Positions 47,000-56,308 of a DNA stretch of 64,000 nt are shown in pieces. The translations under genes and the position numbers were made by a program. The DNA is from Kriegella sp963975415 (lineage in GTDB: Bacteria; Bacteroidota; Bacteroidia; Flavobacteriales; Flavobacteriaceae): contig NZ_CAXBGN010000007.1 in assembly GCF_963975415.1 (NCBI RefSeq), positions 180,997 through 244,996 of the forward strand. Reading direction: 5' to 3'. Each line of letters starts with the position of its first letter. Position 1 is the stretch's first letter. Below the pieces are notes generated by a model. The model was given only the letters and a program-made list of their open reading frames with translations. It was not told the DNA's origin and searched no databases.

Positions 47000-48046
47000 A
47001 TGATCCAAAAACTCAATATCAAGATCAACGAATCATCGAGAATTCCAAAATACAAGCAAATCGTAGAGTCTATTACCAATGATATTGCCAAAGGCAAATT
47101 GGAAATAGGCGAAAAAATACCTTCGATCAATGAGTTGAGCGCTTCATGTTACCTATCTCGGGACACTGTCGAAAAAGCTTATAAAGAACTGAAAAACAAA
47201 AAGGCCATCATTTCGGTAAAGGGTAAAGGGTACTACACTTCCAAAACCGACTTGATATCCAAAATCAGTATATTCTTTTTGGTCAACAAACCCAGTTACT
47301 ATAAGATGAGCATTTACAATGCCTTTGTAAACGGCATTGGGGTTAATGGCCATGTCACCCTGTCGATCTACCATTGTGACGAAACACTCTTCGTAAGGGC
47401 GTTACAGAAAAATCTAGGTGCTTTTGACTACTATGTTATTATGCCTCATTTTAAAGACGAAAAATTAGCGCATGTCAGTGCTACGGATGCGGTTTTAAAG
47501 GAAATAGAGCGAATACCGAAAGACAAGCTCATTATTCTCGACAATAACAGGTTGGAAATTAAGGGCAAATACGGGTCTATTTATCAAGATTTCAAAGATG
47601 ATTTGTATAACGCACTACAAGAAGGAATCGATAAATTAAGAAAGTACGACAAACTAATTTTAGTCTATCCTCGAAAATCAGTTTTCCCCTACCCCATGCG
47701 CATCGTTCACGGGTTCACCCGTTTTTGTGGTGAATTTGGTTTTGACTCCGAAGTATTGGATGAAATTTATGATGACATGGAATTAAATAGTAAAGATGTT
47801 TATATCACCATTGAAGAGATGGATTTGGTAAACTTGGTGCGGCAGATCAATGCAAAAAATATGGTCTTGGGTAAAGATGTTGGCATTATCTCATACAATG
47901 ACACCCCTCTAAAAGAATTATTGGGCATTACCGTAATCAGTACCGACTTTAAGGCAATGGGCGAAACTACAGCCTATATGATTCTCAAAAACAAAACGGA
48001 AAAAGTAAAGAACGTATTTAAATACATCGAGCGGAATTCCGTTTAA
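47000..48046 (+). CDS. GntR-family regulator with periplasmic-binding-protein-like sensor
   Basis: This 348-residue protein has a GntR winged helix at 1-75 (PKYKQIVESITNDIAKGKLEIGEKIPSINELSA, YLSRDTVEKAYKELKNKKAI) and a LacI/PBP1-like sugar-sensing domain from about 80 to the end. This architecture is the one used by FucR-type regulators in Bacteroides. Placed between the rhamnosidase-sulfatase and rhaM genes, it is the natural candidate sensor of rhamnose or a derivative for this locus. Whether it binds the tandem ACAGGA repeats is not shown by the sequence. GntR proteins usually bind palindromes. Confidence 0.87.
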   Translation: MIQKLNIKINESSRIPKYKQIVESITNDIAKGKLEIGEKIPSINELSASCYLSRDTVEKAYKELKNKKAIISVKGKGYYTSKTDLISKISIFFLVNKPSYYKMSIYNAFVNGIGVNGHVTLSIYHCDETLFVRALQKNLGAFDYYVIMPHFKDEKLAHVSATDAVLKEIERIPKDKLIILDNNRLEIKGKYGSIYQDFKDDLYNALQEGIDKLRKYDKLILVYPRKSVFPYPMRIVHGFTRFCGEFGFDSEVLDEIYDDMELNSKDVYITIEEMDLVNLVRQINAKNMVLGKDVGIISYNDTPLKELLGITVISTDFKAMGETTAYMILKNKTEKVKNVFKYIERNSV

Positions 48047-48095
48047 GTGTTTCTGCACTATTGGAATTTCGCATGGATGAATAGGTTCCCTTCCC

Positions 48096-48410
48096 TTAAT
48101 CCATATAAAAAACTTCACTCAGCGTTTTGGTAACCGGGGAATGATCTTCATTGGTTTCCATAATATCGGCCATATATGCCCACCACTTTTGTACAATTGG
48201 GTCATTGGAAACCGCGGTACCGTCAAACCCTTCTTTCAATTTCTGAAAGGCAAAAAGTGTGAGTGAATCCTCTTCTAGAAAGATTGAATATTCATGAATA
48301 CCCGATTTCGAAAGTAAGGCAGAAAGTTCGGGCCATATTTCATCATGCCTCTTTTTATATTCCGCTTCGAACCCAGGTTTTAATTTCATCGTAAAGGCAT
48401 TTCTATACAT
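48096..48410 (-). CDS. rhaM: L-rhamnose mutarotase
   Basis: This 104-residue protein fits the RhaM family (dimeric ferredoxin-like fold), which interconverts alpha- and beta-L-rhamnopyranose. The N-terminal MKLKPGFEAEYKKRHDEIWPEL carries the catalytic His22, and WWAYMADIMET near 75 is the second signature. It lies 12 bp after the sulfatase, as the last gene of the DUF4861-sulfatase-rhaM unit, and faces the GntR gene tail to tail. It supplies the isomerase with the right anomer. Confidence 0.93.
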   Translation of the reverse strand: MYRNAFTMKLKPGFEAEYKKRHDEIWPELSALLSKSGIHEYSIFLEEDSLTLFAFQKLKEGFDGTAVSNDPIVQKWWAYMADIMETNEDHSPVTKTLSEVFYMD

Positions 48411-48422
48411 TCTAATCTGATT

Positions 48423-49850
48423 TTAGTTTATCTCCGCATTTACCGTCGGAGCATCTTTAGCAAATTGTTTTTGTAACCGTTCATTTAAATCTTTGGCGAT
48501 GGTTGCCTCATCGGAATAAACATTATCCTTTTCTTCTGGATCGATTTCTAGGTTGTACAATTCAAATTCAGTTGGAACCCCTCCCCGATGCCGTGTGCGA
48601 ATTAATTTCCAAGGTTTTTTTGTCAAGCTTTCCTGTAAATGTCCTCTCACATAAATTTCATTGCTCCAGCTCTTACCGGAAACAAGGGAAGTCCATATGC
48701 TTTTTCCTTCCACCGTTTCAGGGATCGATGTCGCCCCCGAGAGTTCAAGCAAGGTAGGCATCACATCGATAACCGATATGTAATCGGTATTGATTGAGGA
48801 TGCTAGTTTACGCTTCCATGAAATAATGGCGGGTACACGAATACCACCTTCATAATTCGATTTTTTCCAATCGCGTAAAGGAAGATTGTTTCCCAATACT
48901 GAATTGGGACCATGTTTGCCGTTGTATTGATTTCCAGGATACCAACTGGGCATACCCCCGTTATCGCTCATAAAAATGACGATGGTGTTTTTGTCGAGAT
49001 CAAGTTCTTTTAAGGTCTTTAAAACCTGCCCGATATTATCGTCCATATGTGTCATGGCAGCGGCAAAATCTCTTCTAGATTCATTTTCAATCGATTTCAG
49101 GTAGCGTTTTTTCCACCGCTCCTCTTCCTGTAAAGGATAATGGGGAGCGCTATAGGCCAACTGAACATAAAAATTTTTGGTCGTATCACGTTTTGAATGG
49201 AGCCAAGTCATGGTTTCTTCCCCTATTAAATCAGTTGCATGCCCATCTTCCTCAATAAACTCGCCATTTCTATGCCAGCTAGGGTCTCCATTCTTATATT
49301 CGTGGGAGTACTGATCAATTTGCCCATGCAAAAACCCATAGGCATAATCAAAGCCGTAGGCTTTTGGTCCGCTACTCGGCTTTAAGCCCAAGTGCCATTT
49401 TCCAAATAGTGCCGTTTGGTAGTTTCGCTTTCGCAATTGTTGGGGCAAAGTAATTACCGTATCCGGCAATTTTTTTTCACTACGACCGGCGATTGGGGCA
49501 ACAATGCCCATGCGACTGGCTGGCATACCGGTCAAAAAACTAGCTCTTGTAGGTGAACAAGTAGGGTTTACATAAAAACGGTCTAAACGAACGCTAGATT
49601 TGGCCAAAAGATCAAGGTTCGGGGTTTGTACCTCAGAACCATTGTAACCCACATCGTTCCATCCGGCATCATCTGCAATGATAACCAAAAAATTAGGTTT
49701 TAAAGCCTCCTTAGGTTTTTGGGCACTTATAGGGTTTCCTAAAGAAATAACCAGATAGATAGCCACCAAAAACATCATCCGACAAAAACCGCTTCTTTCC
49801 CTAATAATATTGTGTGCTGTCATTTTCTGAAGTAATTGTTGTTTTGACAT
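48423..49850 (-). CDS. Secreted S1-family sulfatase
   Basis: This 475-residue arylsulfatase-type enzyme has an export segment ending ISAQ (44). Metal ligands Asp60/Asp61 lie in IIADDAGWNDVG. The maturation site is Cys98 in CSPTR, the consensus that the formylglycine-generating enzyme recognises. Further landmarks are GKWHLG and IVIFMSDNGGMP. It should remove sulfate esters from the target glycan. Its start codon overlaps the stop of the DUF4861 gene as TAATG, so the two are translated together, and rhaM follows after 12 bp. Confidence 0.9.
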   Translation of the reverse strand: MSKQQLLQKMTAHNIIRERSGFCRMMFLVAIYLVISLGNPISAQKPKEALKPNFLVIIADDAGWNDVGYNGSEVQTPNLDLLAKSSVRLDRFYVNPTCSPTRASFLTGMPASRMGIVAPIAGRSEKKLPDTVITLPQQLRKRNYQTALFGKWHLGLKPSSGPKAYGFDYAYGFLHGQIDQYSHEYKNGDPSWHRNGEFIEEDGHATDLIGEETMTWLHSKRDTTKNFYVQLAYSAPHYPLQEEERWKKRYLKSIENESRRDFAAAMTHMDDNIGQVLKTLKELDLDKNTIVIFMSDNGGMPSWYPGNQYNGKHGPNSVLGNNLPLRDWKKSNYEGGIRVPAIISWKRKLASSINTDYISVIDVMPTLLELSGATSIPETVEGKSIWTSLVSGKSWSNEIYVRGHLQESLTKKPWKLIRTRHRGGVPTEFELYNLEIDPEEKDNVYSDEATIAKDLNERLQKQFAKDAPTVNAEIN

Positions 49851-51136
49851 TAATTACGTATCTCAATGTTCACCGTTGCCGACAATTGATCGACAAGTTG
49901 TTTTAGATAATTTACAAAATAGTCTTCGTTTGCAAAACCGGCATCACTTACTTCCCACCCAGCTATGGCATAGTAACTTATCGGTTCTTTTTCATCGATA
50001 CGGAGTCTTGCCAAAAAAGTATTCGACAGGTCTCCGGTTTTAGGTGCATCAGTATAGCCTAAGTACCTTTCCTTTGGAAGAATTAAAGCCATTCCCAACC
50101 ACCATTTTTTATCATATGTTTGCTTATCATGGGTATATACGATGACATATCGTTCATGATTCAAAAGCTCGACAAGCGCTTTATCCGTATTTATATTGAC
50201 AAGTCCGACAACGAGGTCTTCGTTGCCCATAAGTCCGGAAACGGAAACGGTATTCTTATAACCGTACATACCGGGCCATATCGACGTGTGTTCACGTACA
50301 TCGTACGATCGATTTTGGGGTTTCCAATCGTTATACTCATAACTTAAAACCGAATTCACAGGACCTTCGGCCTGAATTTTAAAAGTTGTTTTTGCTATAT
50401 TGTTTACCGAATCATCGACGGTCACCCCCAAGCGCATGAGGTCGTCTCCAACGGCCAACCCATAACCACCAATACCGACGGAGTTGCCTACGGCAAGTAC
50501 ATCCCTACCCCAACCTTCCATTCTGTGGTAATTATCTTCAACAGCACCTTCGGCATTGATTCCAACGTTTTCTGGCGACATTTCGGTCACTTTTTTACCG
50601 AAAAGATCTTTCGCATTGCGCCCATCGAGATAGTGCCGAAACCCTACCATGTCGTTTTCCCAAGAGGGACCATCGGTCTGATATTGCTGATATCCAAGAC
50701 TTTTGGGTAGTTCATTTGCGGCAAGTGTCTCTTGTATTTCGGGCCTGACCGGTTTGCTTGCCGATGGCCGTTTTCCAAACCGTACACTCGTACGCTTTGG
50801 AAAGTCTGGAAGGCCGGCCACCCATTTTACGGAAATATTTTTTTCTTCACGGGAAGCTAAATCGATGACAAAAAATAGCTCGTCCCACCGATAATCGTCG
50901 TCACTATCATTAAATTGAGCTGAAATGGCATCACCTTTCTCATCAAGGAGCATCGGAAACAAATTGGTCTCATTATTCAAATCTATTTCTGAACGGGCAA
51001 TGGAAATCGGTTTATTCATCAAAGCAATATCAGAATCATTGGTCAGATGTATCTTGGTAGTAAAGCCCTCGGTTGTACCACAGGAAAAGAACATCGGAAA
51101 TGCAACAACCAAAAGCGTTTTAACAATAAGCTTCAT
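49850..51136 (-). CDS. DUF4861-family lipoprotein
   Basis: This 428-residue protein has a signal peptide with a cysteine near FFSC (19), so it is probably a lipoprotein. The body is beta-rich and contains YHRMEGWGRDVLAVGNSVGIGGYGLAVGDDL and VREHTSIWPGMYGYKNTVSVSG, recognisable as DUF4861. Members recur in marine PULs for uronic-acid and rhamnose glycans. No function can be stated from sequence, although an enzyme acting on the unsaturated uronate produced by lyases is a reasonable hypothesis. It is the first gene of its operon. No tandem ACAGGA repeat was found on its side of the upstream gap. Confidence 0.75.
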   Translation of the reverse strand: MKLIVKTLLVVAFPMFFSCGTTEGFTTKIHLTNDSDIALMNKPISIARSEIDLNNETNLFPMLLDEKGDAISAQFNDSDDDYRWDELFFVIDLASREEKNISVKWVAGLPDFPKRTSVRFGKRPSASKPVRPEIQETLAANELPKSLGYQQYQTDGPSWENDMVGFRHYLDGRNAKDLFGKKVTEMSPENVGINAEGAVEDNYHRMEGWGRDVLAVGNSVGIGGYGLAVGDDLMRLGVTVDDSVNNIAKTTFKIQAEGPVNSVLSYEYNDWKPQNRSYDVREHTSIWPGMYGYKNTVSVSGLMGNEDLVVGLVNINTDKALVELLNHERYVIVYTHDKQTYDKKWWLGMALILPKERYLGYTDAPKTGDLSNTFLARLRIDEKEPISYYAIAGWEVSDAGFANEDYFVNYLKQLVDQLSATVNIEIRN

Positions 51137-51346
51137 ATGTGAAAGTTTTATAGCAAGCCTCGAAAGTTAATTAAATATTCCTTGATACTGAATGGGTGTC
51201 TTTTTTTCTTTTATTTCTATGCCCTGAAAAAGTTCTACGGGAAGTCTCAATTCATATCGAACATGTAGATTTATCTGTTTTTATCGCACCTACTTGAGAC
51301 CTGTCTTCAGGTTCTGCATGTTGAATCGTGCCGGTTTTTATTTTTT

Positions 51347-51392
51347 ACAGTACAGCACAGGATGCAAATATATTCAACAGGTATTATTTTAG
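51347..51392 (+). promoter_or_regulatory. Tandem-repeat activator site and promoter of the GH106 gene (site C)
   Basis: Repeats ACAGTACAGC and ACAGGATGCA occupy 51347-51366. After 18 bp lies the weaker -7-like box TATTTTAG at 51385-51392. It sits in the 349-bp divergent gap between the DUF4861 and GH106 genes. The rest of the gap shows no other clear element apart from a small palindrome, ACCTG/CAGGT, near 51298-51312. Confidence 0.68.
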
Positions 51393-51485
51393 TCTATTAT
51401 GTAGCCTTACCGCACAACCTAATCTTAAGTACTAGCGAGCAGAAAATCGGTTATTTGGCAAGTCTATGAAAAAGTAAAAACTGAA

Positions 51486-54236
51486 ATGAAAAAAAAGGCA
51501 TTACGTAGCAGATCCTTGAAAAACTTAACTTCTGTACTCATATTTTCCATTACAATTTTGAATATGCATTCCCAAGAGGCATTGTTAGAGCCTTGGCCCG
51601 AGATAGCGAACAGTACGAAACCTTGGACCCGTTGGTGGTGGATGGGAAATGCCATAGATGCAAAAAACGTTAAAGCATCACTCGTTGCAATGTCAAAAGT
51701 AGGTTTGGGGGGTGTAGAGATCCAACCAATCTACGGAGTAAAGGGAGAAGAACAAAATTACCTCGACTATCTTTCGCCCGAGTGGCTACAGATGCTTGAC
51801 AAGACCATTTCAATAGCCGACAGTCTTGATATGCGGGTCGATATGACCTTGGGTACCGGATGGCCCTACGGTGGCCCCCAAGTTTCACAGAAACATGCCG
51901 CCACCAAATTGGTAGTCGATACGCTGAAGGTAAAAAAAGGCGAAAAAATCAACACCCATTTTAGTCCAACGAATGAGAAAGACGGGCTTTTTGCCAAGTT
52001 GTTACATGTACTTGCCTTTGGCGACAATGGAGATTATATCGATTTAACCTCAACCTTAGAAGGTAATCTTCTTAAATGGAAGGCCAAAGGCACCGATTAT
52101 ACTGTTTTTGCAATCTATGAAGGTAAAACCAAACAACAGGTAAAACGTGCTGCACCTGGTGGCCAAGGATACACTGTTGATCATTACTCCCAAGCGGCCT
52201 TTACTTCTTATGTCGAACCTTTTGACACCGCATTCGAAAAGCATGGGAAGCAACTGCGTTCTATTTTCAATGATAGTTACGAGGTCTATCACACTAATTT
52301 TACCCCCGATTTTTTCAACGCCTTCCAAAAAAGACGGGGTTATGATCTAAAACCGCATATAGCGCGGTTATTTGACAAAAAAGACCTGCCAGAAAGCAAT
52401 CGCCTAAAAAGTGATTACCGACAAACTCTTTCTGATTTATTGCTTACCCAATTTGACATACCATGGACAAAATGGGCAAATGACAAAGGCTTTAAAACAC
52501 GTTTACAAGCTCATGGTTCACCGGGCAACCTAATCGACATGTATGCTTCGGCCGATATTCCCGAATGTGAGACTTTTGGATCAATGCCTTTTGACATCAA
52601 AGGTTTCCGTAGGGAAAAAGAAGACATCCGTGAAGGTGATGCCGACCCGGTCATGTTAAAATTTTCATCTTCTGCCGCACATATTTCCGGCAAGCCGTTG
52701 ACTTCATCCGAAACTTTTACCTGGCTTCGCGATCATTTCAAAACGGCCTTGTCACAATGCAAGCCCGAGGCCGAAGATTTGTTATTAAGTGGCGTGAACC
52801 ATATTTTTCTACACGGCTCGACCTACTCGCCAGAACGAGCACCTTGGCCAGGGTGGAAATTTTACGCCTCGGTCAACTTCAATGTGAATAATACGATTTG
52901 GGAAGATGTTTCTGAAATGTTCGCTTATATCGCCCGATGCCAAGCAATGCTACAATTGGGAAAGCCCGATAATGAAACTTTACTTTATTGGCCGGTTTAT
53001 GATGTATGGGATAAGCACCACAATGGCTCACTATTCTTTCAATTTAAAATTCATTCCCTCGAGGAATGGTTGCAAGGCACCAGTTTTTATAGCACAACCC
53101 AAAAGCTAATGAAAAAAGGATACGGTGTAGATTTTATCTCGGATGCCTTTATTGAAAAAGCGACAGTTGCCGACGGCCTAATCGTACTTCCCGGCGGCAC
53201 CTATAAAAGTTTGGTGTTACCCGACTGTCGAAATATGCCGCTGGCAACCCTTAAAAAATTGATTGATTTAAAAAAACAAGGAGCTTCGATTATTTTTGAA
53301 GGACTTCCTGAATCCGTCCCTGGTTTTCATCAATACGAAAAAAGAAACCAAGAGTTGACACAATTGATTTCAGACAATCCTCAAGAAACCAAACCATCTA
53401 AAAACCTTATGGAATCACTTGCAGCCGCCAATATTCACCCAGAAACTTTGGTGGAAAAAGGGCTGAAGTTTATACGTAGGGATGTCGATGGGGAAAAGGT
53501 CTATTTTTTGGTCAACCACACTTCCGAAGACATCGACACTTTTATCCCGTTACAAAGTAGTGTTGAAGAAGCCATTATTCTAGACCCTTTGACCCAGGTC
53601 TACGGAAAAGCTTTGATCAAACTAGAAGAAGGCAAAACCCGTGTAAAAATAACTATTCCCTCAGGAGGTTCTTTATTCCTGAAAACAGGAAAAACTACCC
53701 TCCCCGAATGGCCGTATTATCACAATGTGGGCAACGCCTACCCCATCAATGGGGAGTGGCAGCTTTCCTTTTTAAAAGGAGGTCCTATATTGCCGCCAAA
53801 CAGTACCTTAAGTACCCTTGAATCATGGACGTTATTGGGAAAAGAAGCCGAGGATTTTTCGGGTACCGCAAAATATGAAATCGCATTTGACGCCCCCAAC
53901 ATTAAAGCGGATAATTGGAAATTACAATTCGACGATGTGCGGGAAAGCGCCAAAGTATGGTTGAACGACACCTATATGGGAACGGTCTGGGCGTTACCTT
54001 TTGCCATAAACATTGGAAAACTCAAAAAAGGAAAAAACAAGTTAACCATAGAGGTAACCAATTTACCAGCCAATAGATTACGTGCCAAAGAACTGCGCGG
54101 CGAAGAATGGAAAATATTCCACGAAATCAACATGGTCGATAAAGATTATCAAAAGTTCGATGCTACCAAATGGAAACCCATGCCCTCAGGGCTTTTGGGC
54201 AAAGTACTGCTCATTCCTCAAAAAGGCAACAACTAG
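51486..54236 (+). CDS. GH106-type alpha-L-rhamnosidase
   Basis: This 916-residue secreted protein has a signal peptide ending MHSQ (29). GH106 signs are PWTRWWWMGNAID near 45-57, a GGVEIQPIYGV strand, DMTLGTGWPYGGP, and a long TIM-barrel with LQAHGSPGNLIDMYASADIPECE and HIFLHGSTYSPERAPWPGWKFYASVNF. A C-terminal beta-sandwich (about 740-916) ends in a jelly-roll with VWLNDTYMGTVWALPF. The family removes alpha-L-rhamnose from glycans. It follows site C promoter by about 90 nt and completes the rhamnose-releasing set with the GH78 fusion. Confidence 0.88.
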   Translation: MKKKALRSRSLKNLTSVLIFSITILNMHSQEALLEPWPEIANSTKPWTRWWWMGNAIDAKNVKASLVAMSKVGLGGVEIQPIYGVKGEEQNYLDYLSPEWLQMLDKTISIADSLDMRVDMTLGTGWPYGGPQVSQKHAATKLVVDTLKVKKGEKINTHFSPTNEKDGLFAKLLHVLAFGDNGDYIDLTSTLEGNLLKWKAKGTDYTVFAIYEGKTKQQVKRAAPGGQGYTVDHYSQAAFTSYVEPFDTAFEKHGKQLRSIFNDSYEVYHTNFTPDFFNAFQKRRGYDLKPHIARLFDKKDLPESNRLKSDYRQTLSDLLLTQFDIPWTKWANDKGFKTRLQAHGSPGNLIDMYASADIPECETFGSMPFDIKGFRREKEDIREGDADPVMLKFSSSAAHISGKPLTSSETFTWLRDHFKTALSQCKPEAEDLLLSGVNHIFLHGSTYSPERAPWPGWKFYASVNFNVNNTIWEDVSEMFAYIARCQAMLQLGKPDNETLLYWPVYDVWDKHHNGSLFFQFKIHSLEEWLQGTSFYSTTQKLMKKGYGVDFISDAFIEKATVADGLIVLPGGTYKSLVLPDCRNMPLATLKKLIDLKKQGASIIFEGLPESVPGFHQYEKRNQELTQLISDNPQETKPSKNLMESLAAANIHPETLVEKGLKFIRRDVDGEKVYFLVNHTSEDIDTFIPLQSSVEEAIILDPLTQVYGKALIKLEEGKTRVKITIPSGGSLFLKTGKTTLPEWPYYHNVGNAYPINGEWQLSFLKGGPILPPNSTLSTLESWTLLGKEAEDFSGTAKYEIAFDAPNIKADNWKLQFDDVRESAKVWLNDTYMGTVWALPFAINIGKLKKGKNKLTIEVTNLPANRLRAKELRGEEWKIFHEINMVDKDYQKFDATKWKPMPSGLLGKVLLIPQKGNN

Positions 54237-54456
54237 ACTAAACACTCGAGTTCTTAAAAAAAAATCTGACAATCATAGGCTTATCCATAGGCTGCTGCAA
54301 TCTCAAAACTACCTGCCGAATGGCCTCGTTAAAAAAAAAGGGACATTCAAGATTGCTCTTGAAATATCCCTGGGGGAACTAAACATAGGCTACTTTCACA
54401 TCCTAATTCGATGTTGCCACATTCATGTTATTTAGAATAGCATGAACTGACTGGTA

Positions 54457-54478
54457 AAAGCCCCAATAAAGGGGCTTT
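54457..54478. terminator. Hairpin, bidirectional terminator candidate
   Basis: A perfect 8-bp stem, AAAGCCCC (54457-54464) with GGGGCTTT (54471-54478), has a 6-nt loop and lies between the convergent GH106 and histidine-kinase genes. The T-rich flank favours use on the minus strand. Confidence 0.6.
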
Positions 54479-54519
54479 CTAAAACCAATACTATTAAAAT
54501 GGGGGAACAATTTAATTTC

Positions 54520-54561
54520 GAGCCGATCACCGATTTTCTAAATGGTCTCTCGGCTCTTTTT
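54520..54561 (+). terminator. Second rho-independent terminator downstream of GH106
   Basis: The 7-bp stem GAGCCGA (54520-54526) with TCGGCTC (54550-54556) is followed by TTTTT (54557-54561). It lies about 280 bp beyond the GH106 stop. The stretch 54237-54787 (551 bp) contains no gene that can be supported, only these two hairpins and A/T-rich sequence. Confidence 0.65.
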
Positions 54562-54787
54562 GCTATAATCAATGGTTAGTGTTCAAATAGCATTTAAACG
54601 TTGTTTCAATCAAACATTGTAAAAATATAAAGCAGACAACAAAACGGGCAATCGTGAGAACGATAGTTAATAAATCCGATTAAATGTCATTTTTTATCGA
54701 TTAAATACATATTTAACCGTATTTTTCTTACAATTTTTTTTAAACAAGAGTTGATATTGAAACTAGGCGCTACTTAATTCTCTTAAG

Positions 54788-56308
54788 TTATCTTAGAAAA
54801 CGGTGCATGATTTTGAGTAATTCGTGGGCTTCAAAAGGTTTGGCCAATACAGCATTCATGCCTGCTTTTAGATACCCCTTAAGTTGCTCTTCATAGGAAT
54901 AGGCCGTAATGCCGATAACAGGAATTTTTTTTATATTATTGAACGGGAAACTTCGAATTACTTTTACGAGTTGGTCTCCTGAGATATTCGGAAGATTTAT
55001 ATCCATCAGAATAATATCATAGGTATTGCTGACAACTTCTTCCATAACCAGGGCTCCATCATTTACAACATCAATAAAGAAATTGCCTTCATCTATCAGC
55101 ATCTTGAAAAGGGCAGTTTGTACTTGTTCGTTATCCTCTACCAATAACACCTTGAATTTGGAATCCTTTTTGGTTCTTGATTTTGTATTTTTTTTCTTTG
55201 AATGCTCCTGAAGAACAGGAGTCGAAGGCTGGTGCAACGGAAAGTTCAATTTCACGTCAAAATAAAAATGAGACCCCCTTCCCTCGGTAGAGTCTATATT
55301 TACCTTGCTTTCCATTAACGCCAACAAACCTTTGACTATAGCTAGACCAAGGCCTACCCCCTCGGTACGACCGAGTTGTTCAAAACTTTCAAAAATGGTC
55401 TCAAGGCTCTCTTTGGGAATACCTACCCCAGTATCTTTGACCCCAAAACGTAAACTCACGGTATTCGCCCTTTTTTGATGAAGATCGATATGCAATAGAA
55501 TGCTTCCCTTCGCTGTGTATTTGGTAGCATTATCACATAAATTAGTCAGTACCTGCAATAGCCGTAAACGATCTCCCTCGAGGTAAGCGGGAATCTTTTC
55601 GTCGGTTGTTATCTTAAAAACAAGTCCTTTTTCCTTAGCCCTTGTTGTATATGTTAATTTTAAAAAATCTACCAATTGCGAAAAACTAAAAACACTAGGG
55701 TTTAACGCCAGCTTTCCTTTGGCAATCATAGAAATACTCAAAATATCCTCTAGCATCAATTTCAGGTTGGCTGTCGAATCTTTTAATACCGTTAAAATTC
55801 TTTGTTGTTCCGAATTAAGATCGGTCCGTCCTAAAATATTGGTTAGTGCAATAATATTTGTCAACGGGTTACGGAGTTCATGACTGAAATTTTGAATAAA
55901 CTCATTTTTAAACTCTTCCCGTTCCTGAAGTTCATGGTTTTTCAAAAGGATGAGTTCTGAATCTATAATCGACTCGTTTCTCGACTGGGCCATGGCCTGA
56001 TAGGAAAGGTAATGGTCAGTAAGGTCGCAAATCACCACTAGTATGTGACCCTCCTTTTTAAGTACTTCAATATCCGCTGTTAGGCTATCGACCTGGGAGC
56101 CCAGCTGCACACAATGAAAGATCGTACGTTCTTGAACCGAAGCCATAATTTCGGGAATACTGAAAAAAAACGGATGCAATTCCCCGATCGCGGTACCCTT
56201 ATCGACTGCTAATAGCGTTTGGTCACTATCGATTACCACCCCCTTGGGGTCTATCAAAATAAACTGAAAGCTGGTATTACTATAGTGTTCCTTTAATTTT
56301 TTCAGCAT
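54788..56308 (-). CDS. Cytosolic hybrid sensor histidine kinase with receiver domain
   Basis: This 506-residue protein has no membrane segment. An N-terminal PAS-like region (about 1-105) precedes a HisKA domain with His143 in FSHELRNPL, an HATPase domain (Asn260 in CDNATK, DTGVG at 292-296, GVGLGLAI) and a C-terminal receiver domain with phospho-acceptor Asp436 in LMDINLP. The start at ATG 56308 overlaps the preceding GTPase gene by 29 nt, so it is co-translated with it. No response regulator with an output domain is adjacent. Input is likely to come from the GTPase module. Confidence 0.9.
   Translation of the reverse strand: MLKKLKEHYSNTSFQFILIDPKGVVIDSDQTLLAVDKGTAIGELHPFFFSIPEIMASVQERTIFHCVQLGSQVDSLTADIEVLKKEGHILVVICDLTDHYLSYQAMAQSRNESIIDSELILLKNHELQEREEFKNEFIQNFSHELRNPLTNIIALTNILGRTDLNSEQQRILTVLKDSTANLKLMLEDILSISMIAKGKLALNPSVFSFSQLVDFLKLTYTTRAKEKGLVFKITTDEKIPAYLEGDRLRLLQVLTNLCDNATKYTAKGSILLHIDLHQKRANTVSLRFGVKDTGVGIPKESLETIFESFEQLGRTEGVGLGLAIVKGLLALMESKVNIDSTEGRGSHFYFDVKLNFPLHQPSTPVLQEHSKKKNTKSRTKKDSKFKVLLVEDNEQVQTALFKMLIDEGNFFIDVVNDGALVMEEVVSNTYDIILMDINLPNISGDQLVKVIRSFPFNNIKKIPVIGITAYSYEEQLKGYLKAGMNAVLAKPFEAHELLKIMHRFLR

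Noticed and set aside
51298..51312. Small inverted repeat ACCTG/CAGGT as a fifth activator site for the DUF4861 gene
   Set aside because: The half next to it does not match the 10-bp repeat, and no -7 box lies at the 38-bp distance on the minus strand.
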